Shown: positions 7,142 through 14,897 of the stretch, one piece after another
Layout of the letters: each line of letters begins with the position of its first letter
Numbering within the stretch: position 1 is the first letter of the stretch
DNA from: an uncultured Oscillospiraceae bacterium
Lineage (GTDB): Bacteria > Bacillota > Clostridia > Oscillospirales > Acutalibacteraceae
Direction of reading: 5' to 3'
Length of the DNA stretch: 64,000 bases
Assembly (NCBI GenBank): GCA_900543215.1
Contig: UQQR01000008.1
Location: 1 to 64,000, forward strand
Translations under genes and position numbers: made by a program
The notes under the pieces: generated by a model
Database searches by the model: none
What the model was told of the DNA's origin: nothing
What the model saw: only the letters and a program-made list of their open reading frames with translations

Positions 7142-7301
7142 TTTCTACGATTGTTTTGTAGTAATCGGAAATCTGTTTTGCGTTGAATTTGTTTTGTTCT
7201 TCAATATTTTTATCCTCGTCATAGGTAAAGTGGTTGAATCGAATAACCTTATTTTCAATCGCAGATTTTACGATTTCGGTTGCCATTTCTTTAACATTCA
7301 C
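7119..7301 (-). CDS. small hypothetical protein, divergent from Cro-like gene
   Basis: A 60-residue frame with a GTG start at 7301 and a GGGGGTGA ribosome site. The sequence is helical and charged, including MATEIVKSAIENKVIRFNHF and KQISDYYKTIVETI. The only leftward gene in the early region, it shares its upstream region, containing a perfect 10+8+10 inverted repeat, with the Cro-like gene at 7352. That arrangement suggests a second small regulatory switch. Product not recognised. Confidence 0.45.
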   Translation of the reverse strand: MNVKEMATEIVKSAIENKVIRFNHFTYDEDKNIEEQNKFNAKQISDYYKTIVETISSALT

Positions 7302-7329
7302 TATAGTCACCCCCTTCAAGGTGACTATA
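7302..7329. promoter_or_regulatory. 28-bp inverted repeat between divergent early genes
   Basis: TATAGTCACC, 8-bp centre, GGTGACTATA: perfect 10-bp arms. It starts at the GTG of the leftward gene, contains its ribosome site, and ends 22 bp before the Cro-like start. It could be a DNA operator for the 60-aa HTH protein or an RNA hairpin masking the leftward gene's ribosome site. Confidence 0.7.
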
Positions 7330-7351
7330 CCACAAAAGGAGGTATAAATCA

Positions 7352-7534
7352 ATGGGTGATAAGTTAAAAACCGTGCTTGAACAAAGGGGAATACAGCAAA
7401 AAGACCTCGCCAATGAGGTTGGGGTGTCGGAGGCTTTTATGAGCTACATAATTAAAGGCCATAAACAGCCGTCTGTAGCATTGCTTAAACGAATATCGGA
7501 TTATTTAAGTGTACCTATGGACGACCTTGTTTAG
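7352..7534 (+). CDS. Cro-like XRE DNA-binding protein
   Basis: A 60-residue protein that is nothing but an XRE helix-turn-helix domain: LKTVLEQRGIQQKDLANEVGVSEAFMSYIIKGHKQPSVALLKRISDYL holds helices 1-4 in order. Good AGGAGG before the ATG. Size and position in the early region, opposite a CI-like repressor, suggest a Cro-like antirepressor; the inverted repeat just upstream is a candidate self-operator and differs in sequence from O1/O2. Confidence 0.85.
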   Translation: MGDKLKTVLEQRGIQQKDLANEVGVSEAFMSYIIKGHKQPSVALLKRISDYLSVPMDDLV

Positions 7535-7599
7535 CCGATATAATCCGAGAGCGGGAAACAAAAAGTAATGCGTAATTCGGAATTAAAAGAGGTGAGAAT

Positions 7600-7776
7600 A
7601 TGCTTAAGGCGGAATTAGAAGTAGTAATAAGAACGGAAGAGGAACGGCAGATACCGAGACAAACGATAACGAGGTATTTCACAACAGACGGCAGGTTGAT
7701 ATGTGAAAAAATCGTCGGCGAGGTTCAGCAAACGCTTTCGGAGGACGAGTTCCCGTATGCGAGCAAATTTATCTGA
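7600..7776 (+). CDS. 58-aa hypothetical early protein
   Basis: ATG at 7600 after AAAGAGGTGAG. The product has a beta-rich N-terminus (LKAELEVVIRTEEERQIPR) then RYFTTDGRLICEKIVGEV; it ends at 7776 and is followed 34 bp later by the next gene. It has normal phage-gene spacing and ribosome site. Family not recognised. Confidence 0.55.
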   Translation: MLKAELEVVIRTEEERQIPRQTITRYFTTDGRLICEKIVGEVQQTLSEDEFPYASKFI

Positions 7777-7810
7777 AAATTACTTTTACATACGAAAGGA
7801 GGGTGAATAT

Positions 7811-8077
7811 ATGCCTAAAGCATACCTAACGCTTGAAGAAAAACGGAGAGCGGAAATGGAAAAGGAGTTCAGAAAGCAAGAGCGTCAGTTGCGAGCCGTT
7901 ATTCAGGAAAAGTGGCAGGAAAACAAATTTAAGGATCTCGAATTTAAAGAAAAGGCACAGGTAGGAATTAATACTGTAACTAAATTTAAAAAGCACCCGT
8001 TCACGCTTGAATGCGAGAACCTTATAAAATGTTGCGTTGCGGCAGGAATTGTTTTAGGGGTAGTTAATGATGAATGA
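7811..8077 (+). CDS. 88-aa hypothetical phage protein
   Basis: ATG at 7811 follows GAAAGGAGGGTG, far better than starts further upstream that overlap the preceding gene. The N-terminal half is a charged helix (TLEEKRRAEMEKEFRKQERQ) and the C-terminal half looks like a small HTH-type fold (AQVGINTVTKFKKHPF...). Probably an early regulatory or excision-type accessory protein; that is a guess from size and position. Confidence 0.6.
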   Translation: MPKAYLTLEEKRRAEMEKEFRKQERQLRAVIQEKWQENKFKDLEFKEKAQVGINTVTKFKKHPFTLECENLIKCCVAAGIVLGVVNDE

Positions 8078-8088
8078 CATAAAAAGAA

Positions 8089-8119
8089 CTACCCCCGGAA
8101 TGCTGACTTCCGAGGGTAG
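8089..8119 (+). terminator. hairpin after first early block (weak terminator)
   Basis: CTACCC..GGAA / TTCC..GGGTAG stem with a 7-base loop right after the stop at 8077. The downstream sequence has only a short T-poor tail, so it may attenuate rather than end transcription. The next gene starts at 8225; the gap between shows no other feature. Confidence 0.45.
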
Positions 8120-8224
8120 CTTCAATTCAATTAAGAACGCAACAAAATAATCAACTTATCTTGCACAATTATTTTAACACAAATTTCAACAAAAGTCAAG
8201 GATTGAAAGGAAAGATATAACATT

Positions 8225-8452
8225 ATGGTGAGTATGGAACGCATGCACAAAAGCGAATTTTGCAAAAGAGAATTGACGGCGCTTTTAAAAGCCGTCGACC
8301 GAAATATCGAAAAGGCAGAATATGAACTGTGCGACAACGGCGAGGAATATGTACATATTCTTTATGCTACAACAGGCGGACAAACAACCGTTTGCGTAAC
8401 AGCGGACAGCTTGCTTGCCTTGACGCGCGATGTTTTAAAGAAATTAGATTGA
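8225..8452 (+). CDS. 75-aa hypothetical phage protein
   Basis: ATG after GAAAGGAAAG. The product begins with a helical segment and then GGEEYVHILYATTGGQTTVCVTADS-like beta strands (exact: CDNGEEYVHILYATTGGQTTV). No membrane helix or metal motif. First gene of the second early block; family not recognised. Confidence 0.6.
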   Translation: MVSMERMHKSEFCKRELTALLKAVDRNIEKAEYELCDNGEEYVHILYATTGGQTTVCVTADSLLALTRDVLKKLD

Positions 8453-8471
8453 ACGAAGAGGAAAAATAAAT

Positions 8472-8732
8472 ATGTTTTTAGACGAAACAGCAGCAAGACT
8501 GCTTATTGCTTTAATAATTGCATTGATATTGGTATTGTTTGGAGTAATTGGATTATGTTACGGTATCGGATTTGAATTCAGAGGGATTGACCGTGAGAAT
8601 AAGGCCCTGCGTCAATACATAGCACACAGTAAGTCTTCCGGTGAACAACAGCACGCAGAATACCGCGCCGAATTTGAGCGCCGTATGAAACAGAACACAG
8701 CCGACCCGGCAAGACACGAGAAAACACTGTAA
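8472..8732 (+). CDS. small membrane protein with cytoplasmic coiled tail
   Basis: An 86-residue protein: residues about 9-33 are a strong hydrophobic helix (LLIALIIALILVLFGVIGLCYGIG) and the rest is charged and helical with several glutamine/arginine residues. Single-pass membrane topology is likely. Role unknown; it lies in the early operon 20 bp before the PcfK-like gene. Confidence 0.6.
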   Translation: MFLDETAARLLIALIIALILVLFGVIGLCYGIGFEFRGIDRENKALRQYIAHSKSSGEQQHAEYRAEFERRMKQNTADPARHEKTL

Positions 8733-8751
8733 TATTCAAGGAGAAAACGCA

Positions 8752-9108
8752 ATGAATGATTTACTTATACACAATGTGGAAGAAAAACTGAAAAAAGAAT
8801 TTAAGTCCGAAGCCCCAAACGATCCCGCAACAATGATACAAAAAAAGGTTTGCGAAGCGCTTATTTGTTTTTGCAAACAAAGCAAAAACCTTGCAGAGCA
8901 GATAATATCTTCGGATAAAAAGTTTTATGATTGCTGTAAAGAAATACTCAAAGATACAAAATCAGCTCGGTATATATCGGATTTTGATGCATACGACCGC
9001 GCTGTAAAATTTTACTTCCCGTCCGCAATTATAGAGTTCAAGATGAACATAAAATCCGAAAATACTGACGGAACGGAAAGTATTTCATTGCTTGATTTAC
9101 TGGGGTGA
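8752..9108 (+). CDS. PcfK-like (AcrIIA9-related) protein
   Basis: A 118-residue protein whose central part, ALICFCKQSKNLAEQIISSDKKFYDCCKEIL followed by ISDFDAYDRAVKFYFPSAIIEFKM, resembles the PcfK-like family: a helical bundle with 'SDKsf.dC' and 'D.eay..AvkFYfP.a'. PcfK was named from a conjugative plasmid; one family branch, AcrIIA9, is known to inhibit Cas9. The match is by recollection of the family pattern, not a search. The PcfJ-like gene two positions downstream strengthens the call, because PcfK and PcfJ genes are usual neighbours. Good AAGGAG site; stop overlaps the upstream region of the next start. Confidence 0.65.
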   Translation: MNDLLIHNVEEKLKKEFKSEAPNDPATMIQKKVCEALICFCKQSKNLAEQIISSDKKFYDCCKEILKDTKSARYISDFDAYDRAVKFYFPSAIIEFKMNIKSENTDGTESISLLDLLG

Positions 9109-9113
9109 GCGGA

Positions 9114-9635
9114 ATGTTGGCATATAAAGCTTTCGGTAAAGGGCTCATTTGCAGAGGATATAAATTTAAGGCAGGAATAACATCAACAACCGAAGAGGCT
9201 AACTGTGTAAGAAACGGTTTTCACGCTGCCGAAGATCCGTTAGATATGTTTACATACTATCCGAATACAGAAACCTCGGAATACTGGATTGTAAAGCTTG
9301 GCGGGGACATGCACGAAGACGGCAACGACAGTAAGATTGCTTGCACGGAGCTTACGCCCGTCAGAAGGCTTAAGCCCGAAGAGATTGCCGCCGCCGCATT
9401 ACTGTATATAAAAAAACACCCGCAGCGCACACATCGAAAAGAGTTTTCGTGTAAATGGTTTAAAGCGGCATATGGCACCAGTCCCGAACTCAGCGGCAAT
9501 AAAGGTCAATTTCTCGCTTTTGCAGTTAAGTACAAAAACGATATCCGATTAAGCATATTCCGAATTGACGGACGAAAATACAAAGATGGGGTTTTATATA
9601 ACGCATATGGGGAAGAAGTGTGTAAAAATGAATGA
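9114..9635 (+). CDS. DUF7666-like protein
   Basis: A 173-residue protein starting MLAYKAFGKGLICRGYKF, then NGFHAAEDPLDMFTYYP and GGDMHEDGNDSKIACTEL. This 'YKaf.kgl.CrgfqF ... GFHc.enPLdv..yY' pattern is the DUF7666 family common in phages and found beside PcfJ genes; function unknown. The ATG at 9114 has GGGGTG 7 bases before it; a GTG at 9105 is in frame. The gene is wedged between the PcfK-like and PcfJ-like genes and its stop overlaps the next start (ATGAATGA), so translation is probably coupled. Confidence 0.7.
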   Translation: MLAYKAFGKGLICRGYKFKAGITSTTEEANCVRNGFHAAEDPLDMFTYYPNTETSEYWIVKLGGDMHEDGNDSKIACTELTPVRRLKPEEIAAAALLYIKKHPQRTHRKEFSCKWFKAAYGTSPELSGNKGQFLAFAVKYKNDIRLSIFRIDGRKYKDGVLYNAYGEEVCKNE

Positions 9636-11418
9636 ACAAAACGAATTTAAAGATATGCCGCCGCTTTCGGATGAAGCACGCGAATATATGGAGAAAGGCT
9701 TCCGTCCTTATCTTATATATGAATCGGTTGAAGGCGTCGGCAAGACAAAAAGATTTACCTGTACGGCCTGCGGCAAAACCTTTAAAAGCGGAAACACCGT
9801 GAAAGAAAGAATTGTGACACCTGAAATGCGTGCATTATGGTCCGCCAAACACAAGGAACCATATAAATGCCCGTACTGCGGTGTCGAAGCTACAGCAATA
9901 AATTCCCGAATATTGAACACTCGAAATCTTGAAGAGGAAAAATGCACCGGTATTTTTCTTAAAAACGGCCGTGACGATGTGTGGATAAGGTGCTTTATCC
10001 GTTCCAGAACTTACGAAGGCACAAAGTATACTTACGGTTTTCGGGAATGGATGAGATACCGTTTGCGCCCCGGCAAAGCGGAATTTTGGGAGTTGTATAA
10101 CGGCGGATGGAACAAAGGAAATTTCAGAGAAGCTTTTACTTGGAACTTTGGGTGTAACCACGAAAGCCATGATTATGAAGTTTACGGTGACAATTTTACG
10201 CTTGAAGATACTTTTTTGAAATATCACTCGTTTAAATATTACGAAGGAGTTTATGCCGCAAATTTGCCGGCAATTAAATATTTGTGCTGGTATGCCATAC
10301 ATCCGCAAATAGAAATGCTTTCAAAGCTTAGGCTGTTCGATGCGTTAAATGAAATGATATACAAAAACACAGATGATAAATCAATTTTAAATTGGCAAGC
10401 CGATAAACCGTGGGATCTTTTCGGACTGCCGAAGCAGCTTTACGATATTTGGCGAAGTGAGTATTACGGTAAGATCGATGTATTAAAGATTTTCAAGGCG
10501 CTCCGCGGTACCTCGGCAAAAGATTTTATATTATCAGCTGATGTATTAAAACATACCAGGCAGAAATTAAAAGAAGCAAAGAAACTGATATCACTGTCAC
10601 GCAAATTGAATTTCAATGTAAAAGACGCAATTAAATATTGCATAAAGAGCGGTGAACGCCTTGCCAAAAAGAAAAATACCCGTTATTTTCGAGACTATAC
10701 ACGGGAAGCATTTGAAATGTGGCTCGATTATCTTGATATGGCTAAATTGGCAGGAAGTATTAAAACGGTTTCGGTATTTCCGTCAAATCTTAAAGCCGCA
10801 CATGACAGTTTTTTAATAGCCGCAAATTATGCGAAAGAAAAAAAGAATTTAGAGAAGTTAAAGCGCGAAGCTGTTGCGGTCGCTGCGCCGATAATCAAAA
10901 AATTCCCGAAAGTAGAAAAAATCTATAAAGACATTAAAAATAAGTATTCGTACTCAAACGACAAATACACAATTATAGTGCCTAACGGGGTTACGGATAT
11001 AGTGCTCGACGGTATGCTGCTCGGCCACTGTACCTATCGGACGGATAGATATTACGACCGCATAAGCACAAACGAATCATATATAGTTTTTCTTCGCAAG
11101 ACCTCCGACACAGAAATGCCGTGGTACACGCTTGAAATAGAACCGGGCGGAACTATAAGGCAAAAGCGTACAACCGGAGATAATCAGTTTGACGATCTCG
11201 ACGAGGCAATGCCGTTTTTACTTGAATGGCAGCGTGTCGTTGCAGGCAGGTTAAACAAATCCGACCGCATTAAAGCTCAAAAATCCAAAGTATTGCGCAT
11301 CGAAGGTTTTGAAGAATTGCGCCGGACAAAGAAAAAAATCAATTACGGTGAATTGCAAGGTACATTGCTTGTAGAGGCTTTGGAAAAAGACCTTATGGAA
11401 GCAGAAAAATTAGCTTAA
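9628..11418 (+). CDS. PcfJ-like protein with N-terminal zinc ribbon
   Basis: A 596-residue protein. Residues about 35-90 hold two CxxC pairs (FTCTACGKTF and YKCPYCG) making a zinc ribbon. The C-terminal 180 residues carry the PcfJ pattern: YTIIVPNGVTDIVLDGMLLGHCT, then SYIVFLRK and WYTLEIEPGGTIRQKRTTGDNQ. PcfJ proteins are found on conjugative plasmids and in Firmicute phages; their biochemical role is not established. The frame is open further upstream but the chosen ATG overlaps the preceding stop and avoids a 60-bp overlap. Part of the early operon with the PcfK-like gene. Confidence 0.78.
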   Translation: MNEQNEFKDMPPLSDEAREYMEKGFRPYLIYESVEGVGKTKRFTCTACGKTFKSGNTVKERIVTPEMRALWSAKHKEPYKCPYCGVEATAINSRILNTRNLEEEKCTGIFLKNGRDDVWIRCFIRSRTYEGTKYTYGFREWMRYRLRPGKAEFWELYNGGWNKGNFREAFTWNFGCNHESHDYEVYGDNFTLEDTFLKYHSFKYYEGVYAANLPAIKYLCWYAIHPQIEMLSKLRLFDALNEMIYKNTDDKSILNWQADKPWDLFGLPKQLYDIWRSEYYGKIDVLKIFKALRGTSAKDFILSADVLKHTRQKLKEAKKLISLSRKLNFNVKDAIKYCIKSGERLAKKKNTRYFRDYTREAFEMWLDYLDMAKLAGSIKTVSVFPSNLKAAHDSFLIAANYAKEKKNLEKLKREAVAVAAPIIKKFPKVEKIYKDIKNKYSYSNDKYTIIVPNGVTDIVLDGMLLGHCTYRTDRYYDRISTNESYIVFLRKTSDTEMPWYTLEIEPGGTIRQKRTTGDNQFDDLDEAMPFLLEWQRVVAGRLNKSDRIKAQKSKVLRIEGFEELRRTKKKINYGELQGTLLVEALEKDLMEAEKLA

Positions 11419-11431
11419 AGGAGAACGCATT

Positions 11432-12430
11432 ATGAACGAAATAACAAAAACAAATAAAGACAAAGCCTACGAGCTTAACAGCAGGATATTAGCCTGCGCC
11501 AATGCGGCGTATGCGAGCCTTATGGAATCGGCAAAGCTTTTAAAGGAAATGAGAGACACAAAGCTGTATATCGAAATGGGCTACAAAAATTTTGAAGATT
11601 ATACCGTAGCCGAGCTTGGCATCCACGAAAGGCAGGCATATACATATATAAAGCCTTATGAGGAATTAGGCGAGCGGTTTTTGCAGTCAAATGCAAACCT
11701 CGGCATAACAAAGCTTGCTCTTATAGCTCAACTGCCGTCCGTCGACCGCAACGAATTTGTCGAGAACAACAATCTCGCCGGTATGACTGTCGAGCAGGTA
11801 AGACAGCTTGTTAAGGATAACGACGCCAAAGGCGAACAGTTGGATATGCTTGCTGACGAGCGCGACGCCGCCAAAGAGGAACGCGATGAAGCATTGCAGG
11901 ATGCCGAAAAAGCCGAAAAACGAATAGCCGAGCTTGAAAAGGAACTTGAAGCGGAGAAAAACAAGCCGGTGCCCGTAGCTGTGAGCGAGCCCGACCCAGC
12001 CGAGATAGAGAAGATAAAGGATGAAGCTATAGTAAAGGCAAAAAAGACGGCTGACAAAGAATTAAAAGCCGCAAAAAAAGAACTCGAAGAGAAACATAAA
12101 AAGGAGCTTGCCGATGCCGGCGAAAAAGCAAAAGCCGAAACCGAAAAGGCGTTAGCCGAATACAAACAAAAGCTTTCGGATATAGACAGTGAGAAAGCCG
12201 AAGCCGTAAAGCGTGCAGAACAGCTTGAAAAACAGCTTGCGGTTTCCTCATCTGCCGAAACGGTGAAATTCAGTTTTTATTTTGAAGCTTTAAACACTGA
12301 CTTCAATAAAATAACCGAAAGCCTCAAAAGGCAGGCAGAAGAAAATCCTGAAACTGCCGCAAAGTTTAAAAAAGCTTGTTACAGTGCGCTTGATATTATG
12401 AAAAACAATCTTGATAAAATCGGATTGTAA
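11432..12430 (+). CDS. DUF3102-like DNA-associated coiled-coil protein
   Basis: A 332-residue protein. The first 110 residues look like a DUF3102/ParB-type HTH module: ASLMESAKLLKEMRDTKLYIEMGYKNFEDYTVAELGIHERQAYTYIKPYEELGERF is a helical region with a probable HTH (ELGIHERQAYTYI). Residues about 125-270 are an unbroken alanine/lysine/glutamate-rich coiled coil, and the end (about 275-332) is a small helical domain. A role in replication or DNA organisation is plausible but unproven. One imperfect copy of the 16-bp palindrome lies in it at 11681-11696. Confidence 0.65.
   Translation: MNEITKTNKDKAYELNSRILACANAAYASLMESAKLLKEMRDTKLYIEMGYKNFEDYTVAELGIHERQAYTYIKPYEELGERFLQSNANLGITKLALIAQLPSVDRNEFVENNNLAGMTVEQVRQLVKDNDAKGEQLDMLADERDAAKEERDEALQDAEKAEKRIAELEKELEAEKNKPVPVAVSEPDPAEIEKIKDEAIVKAKKTADKELKAAKKELEEKHKKELADAGEKAKAETEKALAEYKQKLSDIDSEKAEAVKRAEQLEKQLAVSSSAETVKFSFYFEALNTDFNKITESLKRQAEENPETAAKFKKACYSALDIMKNNLDKIGL
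11681..11696. repeat. 16-bp palindrome, imperfect copy
   Basis: TTGCAGTCAAATGCAA, one mismatch from the 16-bp palindrome found at 4831, 15151 and 25922. It lies in coding sequence and may be fortuitous. Confidence 0.45.
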
Positions 12431-12471
12431 TTAAACCGCAAGGCTATGGATATAACAGGGGGATAATATTT

Positions 12472-12561
12472 ATGTTAAATTTTACTATCGGACTTATACT
12501 TGGCGCAATATTCGGCTACGGCGTATGGGCAATTTTAGGAGCGAACGGAAGGGGTCGGTGA
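12472..12561 (+). CDS. 29-aa single-pass membrane peptide (DUF3789-like)
   Basis: ATG after CAGGGGGATAAT. The peptide is one hydrophobic helix (LNFTIGLILGAIFGYGVWAIL) with a short basic tail. Phages of Firmicutes often carry such a peptide (DUF3789) in the early region. It ends 6 bp before the next gene. Confidence 0.55.
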   Translation: MLNFTIGLILGAIFGYGVWAILGANGRGR

Positions 12562-12567
12562 GAAAAA

Positions 12568-12876
12568 ATGACTTGTAAAAATTGTCTGCATTATGAAAGA
12601 TGTAAGAAGTTAGGAATATTTAATGTTGAAACACTTTCAGTATGTGAAGATTTCACCGACCGTTCCGAATGGGTGCATTTGCCGCGTAAGGTAGGAGATA
12701 GAATATACCTAACAGACGGAATCAGAATATATAAAAGCACTATCAGAGCAATTAAAATAAGTTCTGCAAATACAGTATATTTCACAGAAAATATATCATT
12801 TGATGAGAGAGCAATCGGCGGCAGCATATTCCTTACCCGTGAAGAAGCAGAGAAAGCAGCGGAGGGAAAGAAATGA
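12568..12876 (+). CDS. cysteine-rich hypothetical phage protein
   Basis: A 102-residue protein with an N-terminal CKNCLHYERC...C cluster (four or five cysteines in the first 28 residues), likely zinc binding, followed by a beta-barrel-like part (VGDRIYLTDGIRIYKSTIRAIKI). Such proteins are frequent in clostridial phages; role unknown. Overlaps the next gene by 4 bp (ATGA). Confidence 0.65.
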   Translation: MTCKNCLHYERCKKLGIFNVETLSVCEDFTDRSEWVHLPRKVGDRIYLTDGIRIYKSTIRAIKISSANTVYFTENISFDERAIGGSIFLTREEAEKAAEGKK

Positions 12877-13070
12877 AAGTAACAGCAAGAATTAAAACAA
12901 GTCCTTGCCCGTTCTGTGGTGGGGAAGTAAACATTATACACGGAAAGACTGGTGTGCCGTTTTGGTTTTTCAAATGCGAAAAGTGTGGGGCTATAACATC
13001 GTTTAATAATAACGAATGTAATTACAACCCCGAAAGGGCAAAAGAGTATTTTGAAAGGAGAGCAAAATGA
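12873..13070 (+). CDS. Lar-like zinc-ribbon protein
   Basis: A 65-residue protein with two CxxC knuckles (CPFCGG and CEKCG) and the tail YNPERAKEYFERRA. Order and spacing match the small 'restriction alleviation protein, Lar family' zinc ribbons widespread in phages; in Rac prophage Lar modulates type I restriction. Family membership is likely, the activity only presumed. Overlaps neighbours by 4 bp at both ends. Confidence 0.7.
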   Translation: MKVTARIKTSPCPFCGGEVNIIHGKTGVPFWFFKCEKCGAITSFNNNECNYNPERAKEYFERRAK

Positions 13071-13369
13071 ATACGCAAAATGACTACAACGAAGAATTTG
13101 ACCGTCTCCGCCGAAACCGAGTAGAGGTATCTTTTTACAAGTACGGATCTGCAAGAGATAATTTCGGCGGCGGGCGGGTAGACGCATTGGCAACAGCCGA
13201 ACGCTGCATAGAAGCTTTTAAGAAAGATAAAAACACCGAACACTTGCTTGACGCGGCGAATTATTTAATGTTTCGATACACCTATCCGTATCCCGGCGAA
13301 TATTTCAAGGCAACCGACAGCTCCGGTTCGGTGGGAACGGTCGGAACGCCGATAAATATGAAGAGGTAG
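13067..13369 (+). CDS. 100-aa hypothetical phage protein
   Basis: Helical N-terminus (NEEFDRLRR... region), then ALATAERCIEAFKKDKNTEHLLDAANYLMFRYTYP, and a glycine/serine tail ending TVGTPINM. I recall similar proteins in Firmicute phages with the same 'LLDAANYLMFE..YP...F..TdS..S.G..g' layout, function unknown. Translationally coupled to the Lar-like gene. Confidence 0.6.
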   Translation: MNTQNDYNEEFDRLRRNRVEVSFYKYGSARDNFGGGRVDALATAERCIEAFKKDKNTEHLLDAANYLMFRYTYPYPGEYFKATDSSGSVGTVGTPINMKR

Positions 13370-13373
13370 AAGA

Positions 13374-13784
13374 ATGACCGATAAGAAATTTCCTGGTGAG
13401 GAAATTATAAAGGCGTTGATGTGTCATTTTAATAAAGAACTTGACGAAGAACCTTTTCGATGTGTGGATTGCCCTTTGTATAATAACACTTCACCTTCGT
13501 GTACAGAAGCACTTAAGCTTTATGCCCTTGACCTTATCAACCGTCAAAAGTCGGAAATTGAGAGATTACAGAAAGAAGTTAATTTAGTTTCTATTCAATT
13601 CCAAGATTTGCAAGAAAGAACAAATGAAGTTAAAGCTGAAGCCTACAAAGAGTTTGCGGAGAAGTTGAAACGACATATTGATGTAGGTCATCTAATATCT
13701 CCTTCAGAAGACATTTGTTTTTCAGAAGTATTAGTAGTTAAAATCGTTGACAGAGTTTTAAAAGAAATGGTTGGTGAAAAATGA
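13374..13784 (+). CDS. hypothetical phage protein with Cys cluster and coiled coil
   Basis: A 136-residue protein: residues about 20-42 hold a four-cysteine cluster (CHFN...CVDCPLYNNTSPSC), then a leucine-zipper-like coiled coil (KSEIERLQKEVNLVSIQFQDLQERT) and FAEKLKRHI. Common architecture among small Firmicute phage proteins; no function known. Overlaps the nuclease gene by 4 bp. Confidence 0.6.
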   Translation: MTDKKFPGEEIIKALMCHFNKELDEEPFRCVDCPLYNNTSPSCTEALKLYALDLINRQKSEIERLQKEVNLVSIQFQDLQERTNEVKAEAYKEFAEKLKRHIDVGHLISPSEDICFSEVLVVKIVDRVLKEMVGEK

Positions 13785-14209
13785 TGCTATACAAGGAAGC
13801 ATACCCGTATCCGTCCCCGAAAAGGGTGCGGCGAAAGCCCGTCTCACACGAAGCAAACGAGCAAGAAATACTTTTTCGATGGGCGCGGCTTGTCCGATGT
13901 ACATATCCCGAGCTTGATTTGCTCTACCACATTCCAAACGGCGGCAGCAGAAACGAGCTTGAAGCCGCAAGCCTTAAACGGCAGGGAGTTAAAGCCGGCG
14001 TGCCGGATTTATGCTTACCGGTTGCCCGCGGAATGCACCACGGCTTATATATTGAAATGAAGTACGGTAAAAACAAAACCTCTGACCAACAAGAGAAATG
14101 GCTTGACGCACTGGCTAAACAGGGCTATGCCGTCGCCGTTTGTTATGGTTTTGAAGAGGCACAAAAGGTCTTAATAAAATATCTTGAAATCGGAAGGAAA
14201 ATCAAATGA
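13781..14209 (+). CDS. VRR-NUC domain nuclease
   Basis: A 142-residue single-domain nuclease. The VRR-NUC signature is clear: a leading Glu (EQEILFRWARL), NGGSRN, the GVKAGVPDLCLPVARG segment with the catalytic Asp, and YIEMKYGKNKTSDQQEKWLDALAKQGYAVAVCYG giving the E-x-K pair and the trailing QxxW helix. Stand-alone phage VRR-NUC proteins are presumed Holliday-junction or flap endonucleases acting in replication or recombination. Coupled by 4-bp overlaps to both neighbours. Confidence 0.88.
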   Translation: MMLYKEAYPYPSPKRVRRKPVSHEANEQEILFRWARLVRCTYPELDLLYHIPNGGSRNELEAASLKRQGVKAGVPDLCLPVARGMHHGLYIEMKYGKNKTSDQQEKWLDALAKQGYAVAVCYGFEEAQKVLIKYLEIGRKIK

Positions 14210-14508
14210 TACACGCGCTTAAAATAGAACCGAATTTTTATGAAGAAATCAGGAACGGTGATAAGCAATTTGAAGTAAGGGAAGATGATCGGCATTATTC
14301 TGTCGGTGATGTTTTAGCTCTTAACGAACTCGACGATACCCGAACGGAATATACAGGTCGCGCTTTATTGACAAAAGTCACCTGCGTGTTGCGCGATGAG
14401 CGCTTTTTGCAAAAGAATTATGTGGTTATGGGGATAAAGCTTTTAGGTGTGACAGAAGAACATTCTCAGGGCGTTAAATTTGAAATATACGGAGGTAATG
14501 GGAAATGA
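14206..14508 (+). CDS. DUF3850 (ASCH/PUA-like) protein
   Basis: A 100-residue protein: HALKIEPNFYEEIRNGDKQFEVREDDRHYSVGDVLALNEL, then YTGRALLTKVTCVL and NYVVMGIKL. This is the DUF3850 pattern, a PUA-like fold thought to bind nucleic acid or modified nucleotides. Common in phage early regions. Overlaps both neighbours by 4 bp. Confidence 0.8.
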   Translation: MIHALKIEPNFYEEIRNGDKQFEVREDDRHYSVGDVLALNELDDTRTEYTGRALLTKVTCVLRDERFLQKNYVVMGIKLLGVTEEHSQGVKFEIYGGNGK

Positions 14509-14897
14509 AAAATGCATTTTGTAAATTCTGCGGGCAACTGTCCGCAAACGAGTATCCGGATACCGCAAGTGAAGCGGAACTGATAGAATGCGGAACTATG
14601 GATTGTAATTGCTATGAGGCGCAACAGTATCAGAAGAGGAAAGCTCAAGCGGAAAAGGCAAAAATAGAGCTTAAAGCGGTATGCTGTGCGCCGGATGAAA
14701 ATCATAACATAGCAGCTTGTGACAACGACATTATTCCTGTCCTTGAAAAAGCAATAGATCTTATGAGTGAACAGAAAATATATAAAATTTCCCTCGGCGT
14801 TCTGTCGGGGGGTGTTGTGGATATAAAAGCAACCTCTTCCGGCAAGATTTCAATTCAACGCAGTGTTGCGCTTAAACAAAAGCGGGAAATTGAATAA
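14505..14897 (+). CDS. 130-aa hypothetical phage protein
   Basis: N-terminal zinc-binding-like cluster (CKFCGQL...C...CNC), a charged helix (QYQKRKAQAEKAKIELKAV) and a C-terminal beta part (KISLGVLSGGVVDIKATSSGKISI). The cysteine knuckle plus helix is common in phage early proteins; function unknown. Ends overlapping the next start by one base. Confidence 0.6.
   Translation: MKNAFCKFCGQLSANEYPDTASEAELIECGTMDCNCYEAQQYQKRKAQAEKAKIELKAVCCAPDENHNIAACDNDIIPVLEKAIDLMSEQKIYKISLGVLSGGVVDIKATSSGKISIQRSVALKQKREIE

Noticed and set aside
8752..9108. Calling the 118-aa protein a proven anti-CRISPR
   Set aside because: Only a family-level resemblance to PcfK/AcrIIA9 is visible; activity varies in the family.
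11728..12165. Serine/alanine-rich leftward frame
   Set aside because: Antisense of the A/E/K coiled coil in the DUF3102-like gene.
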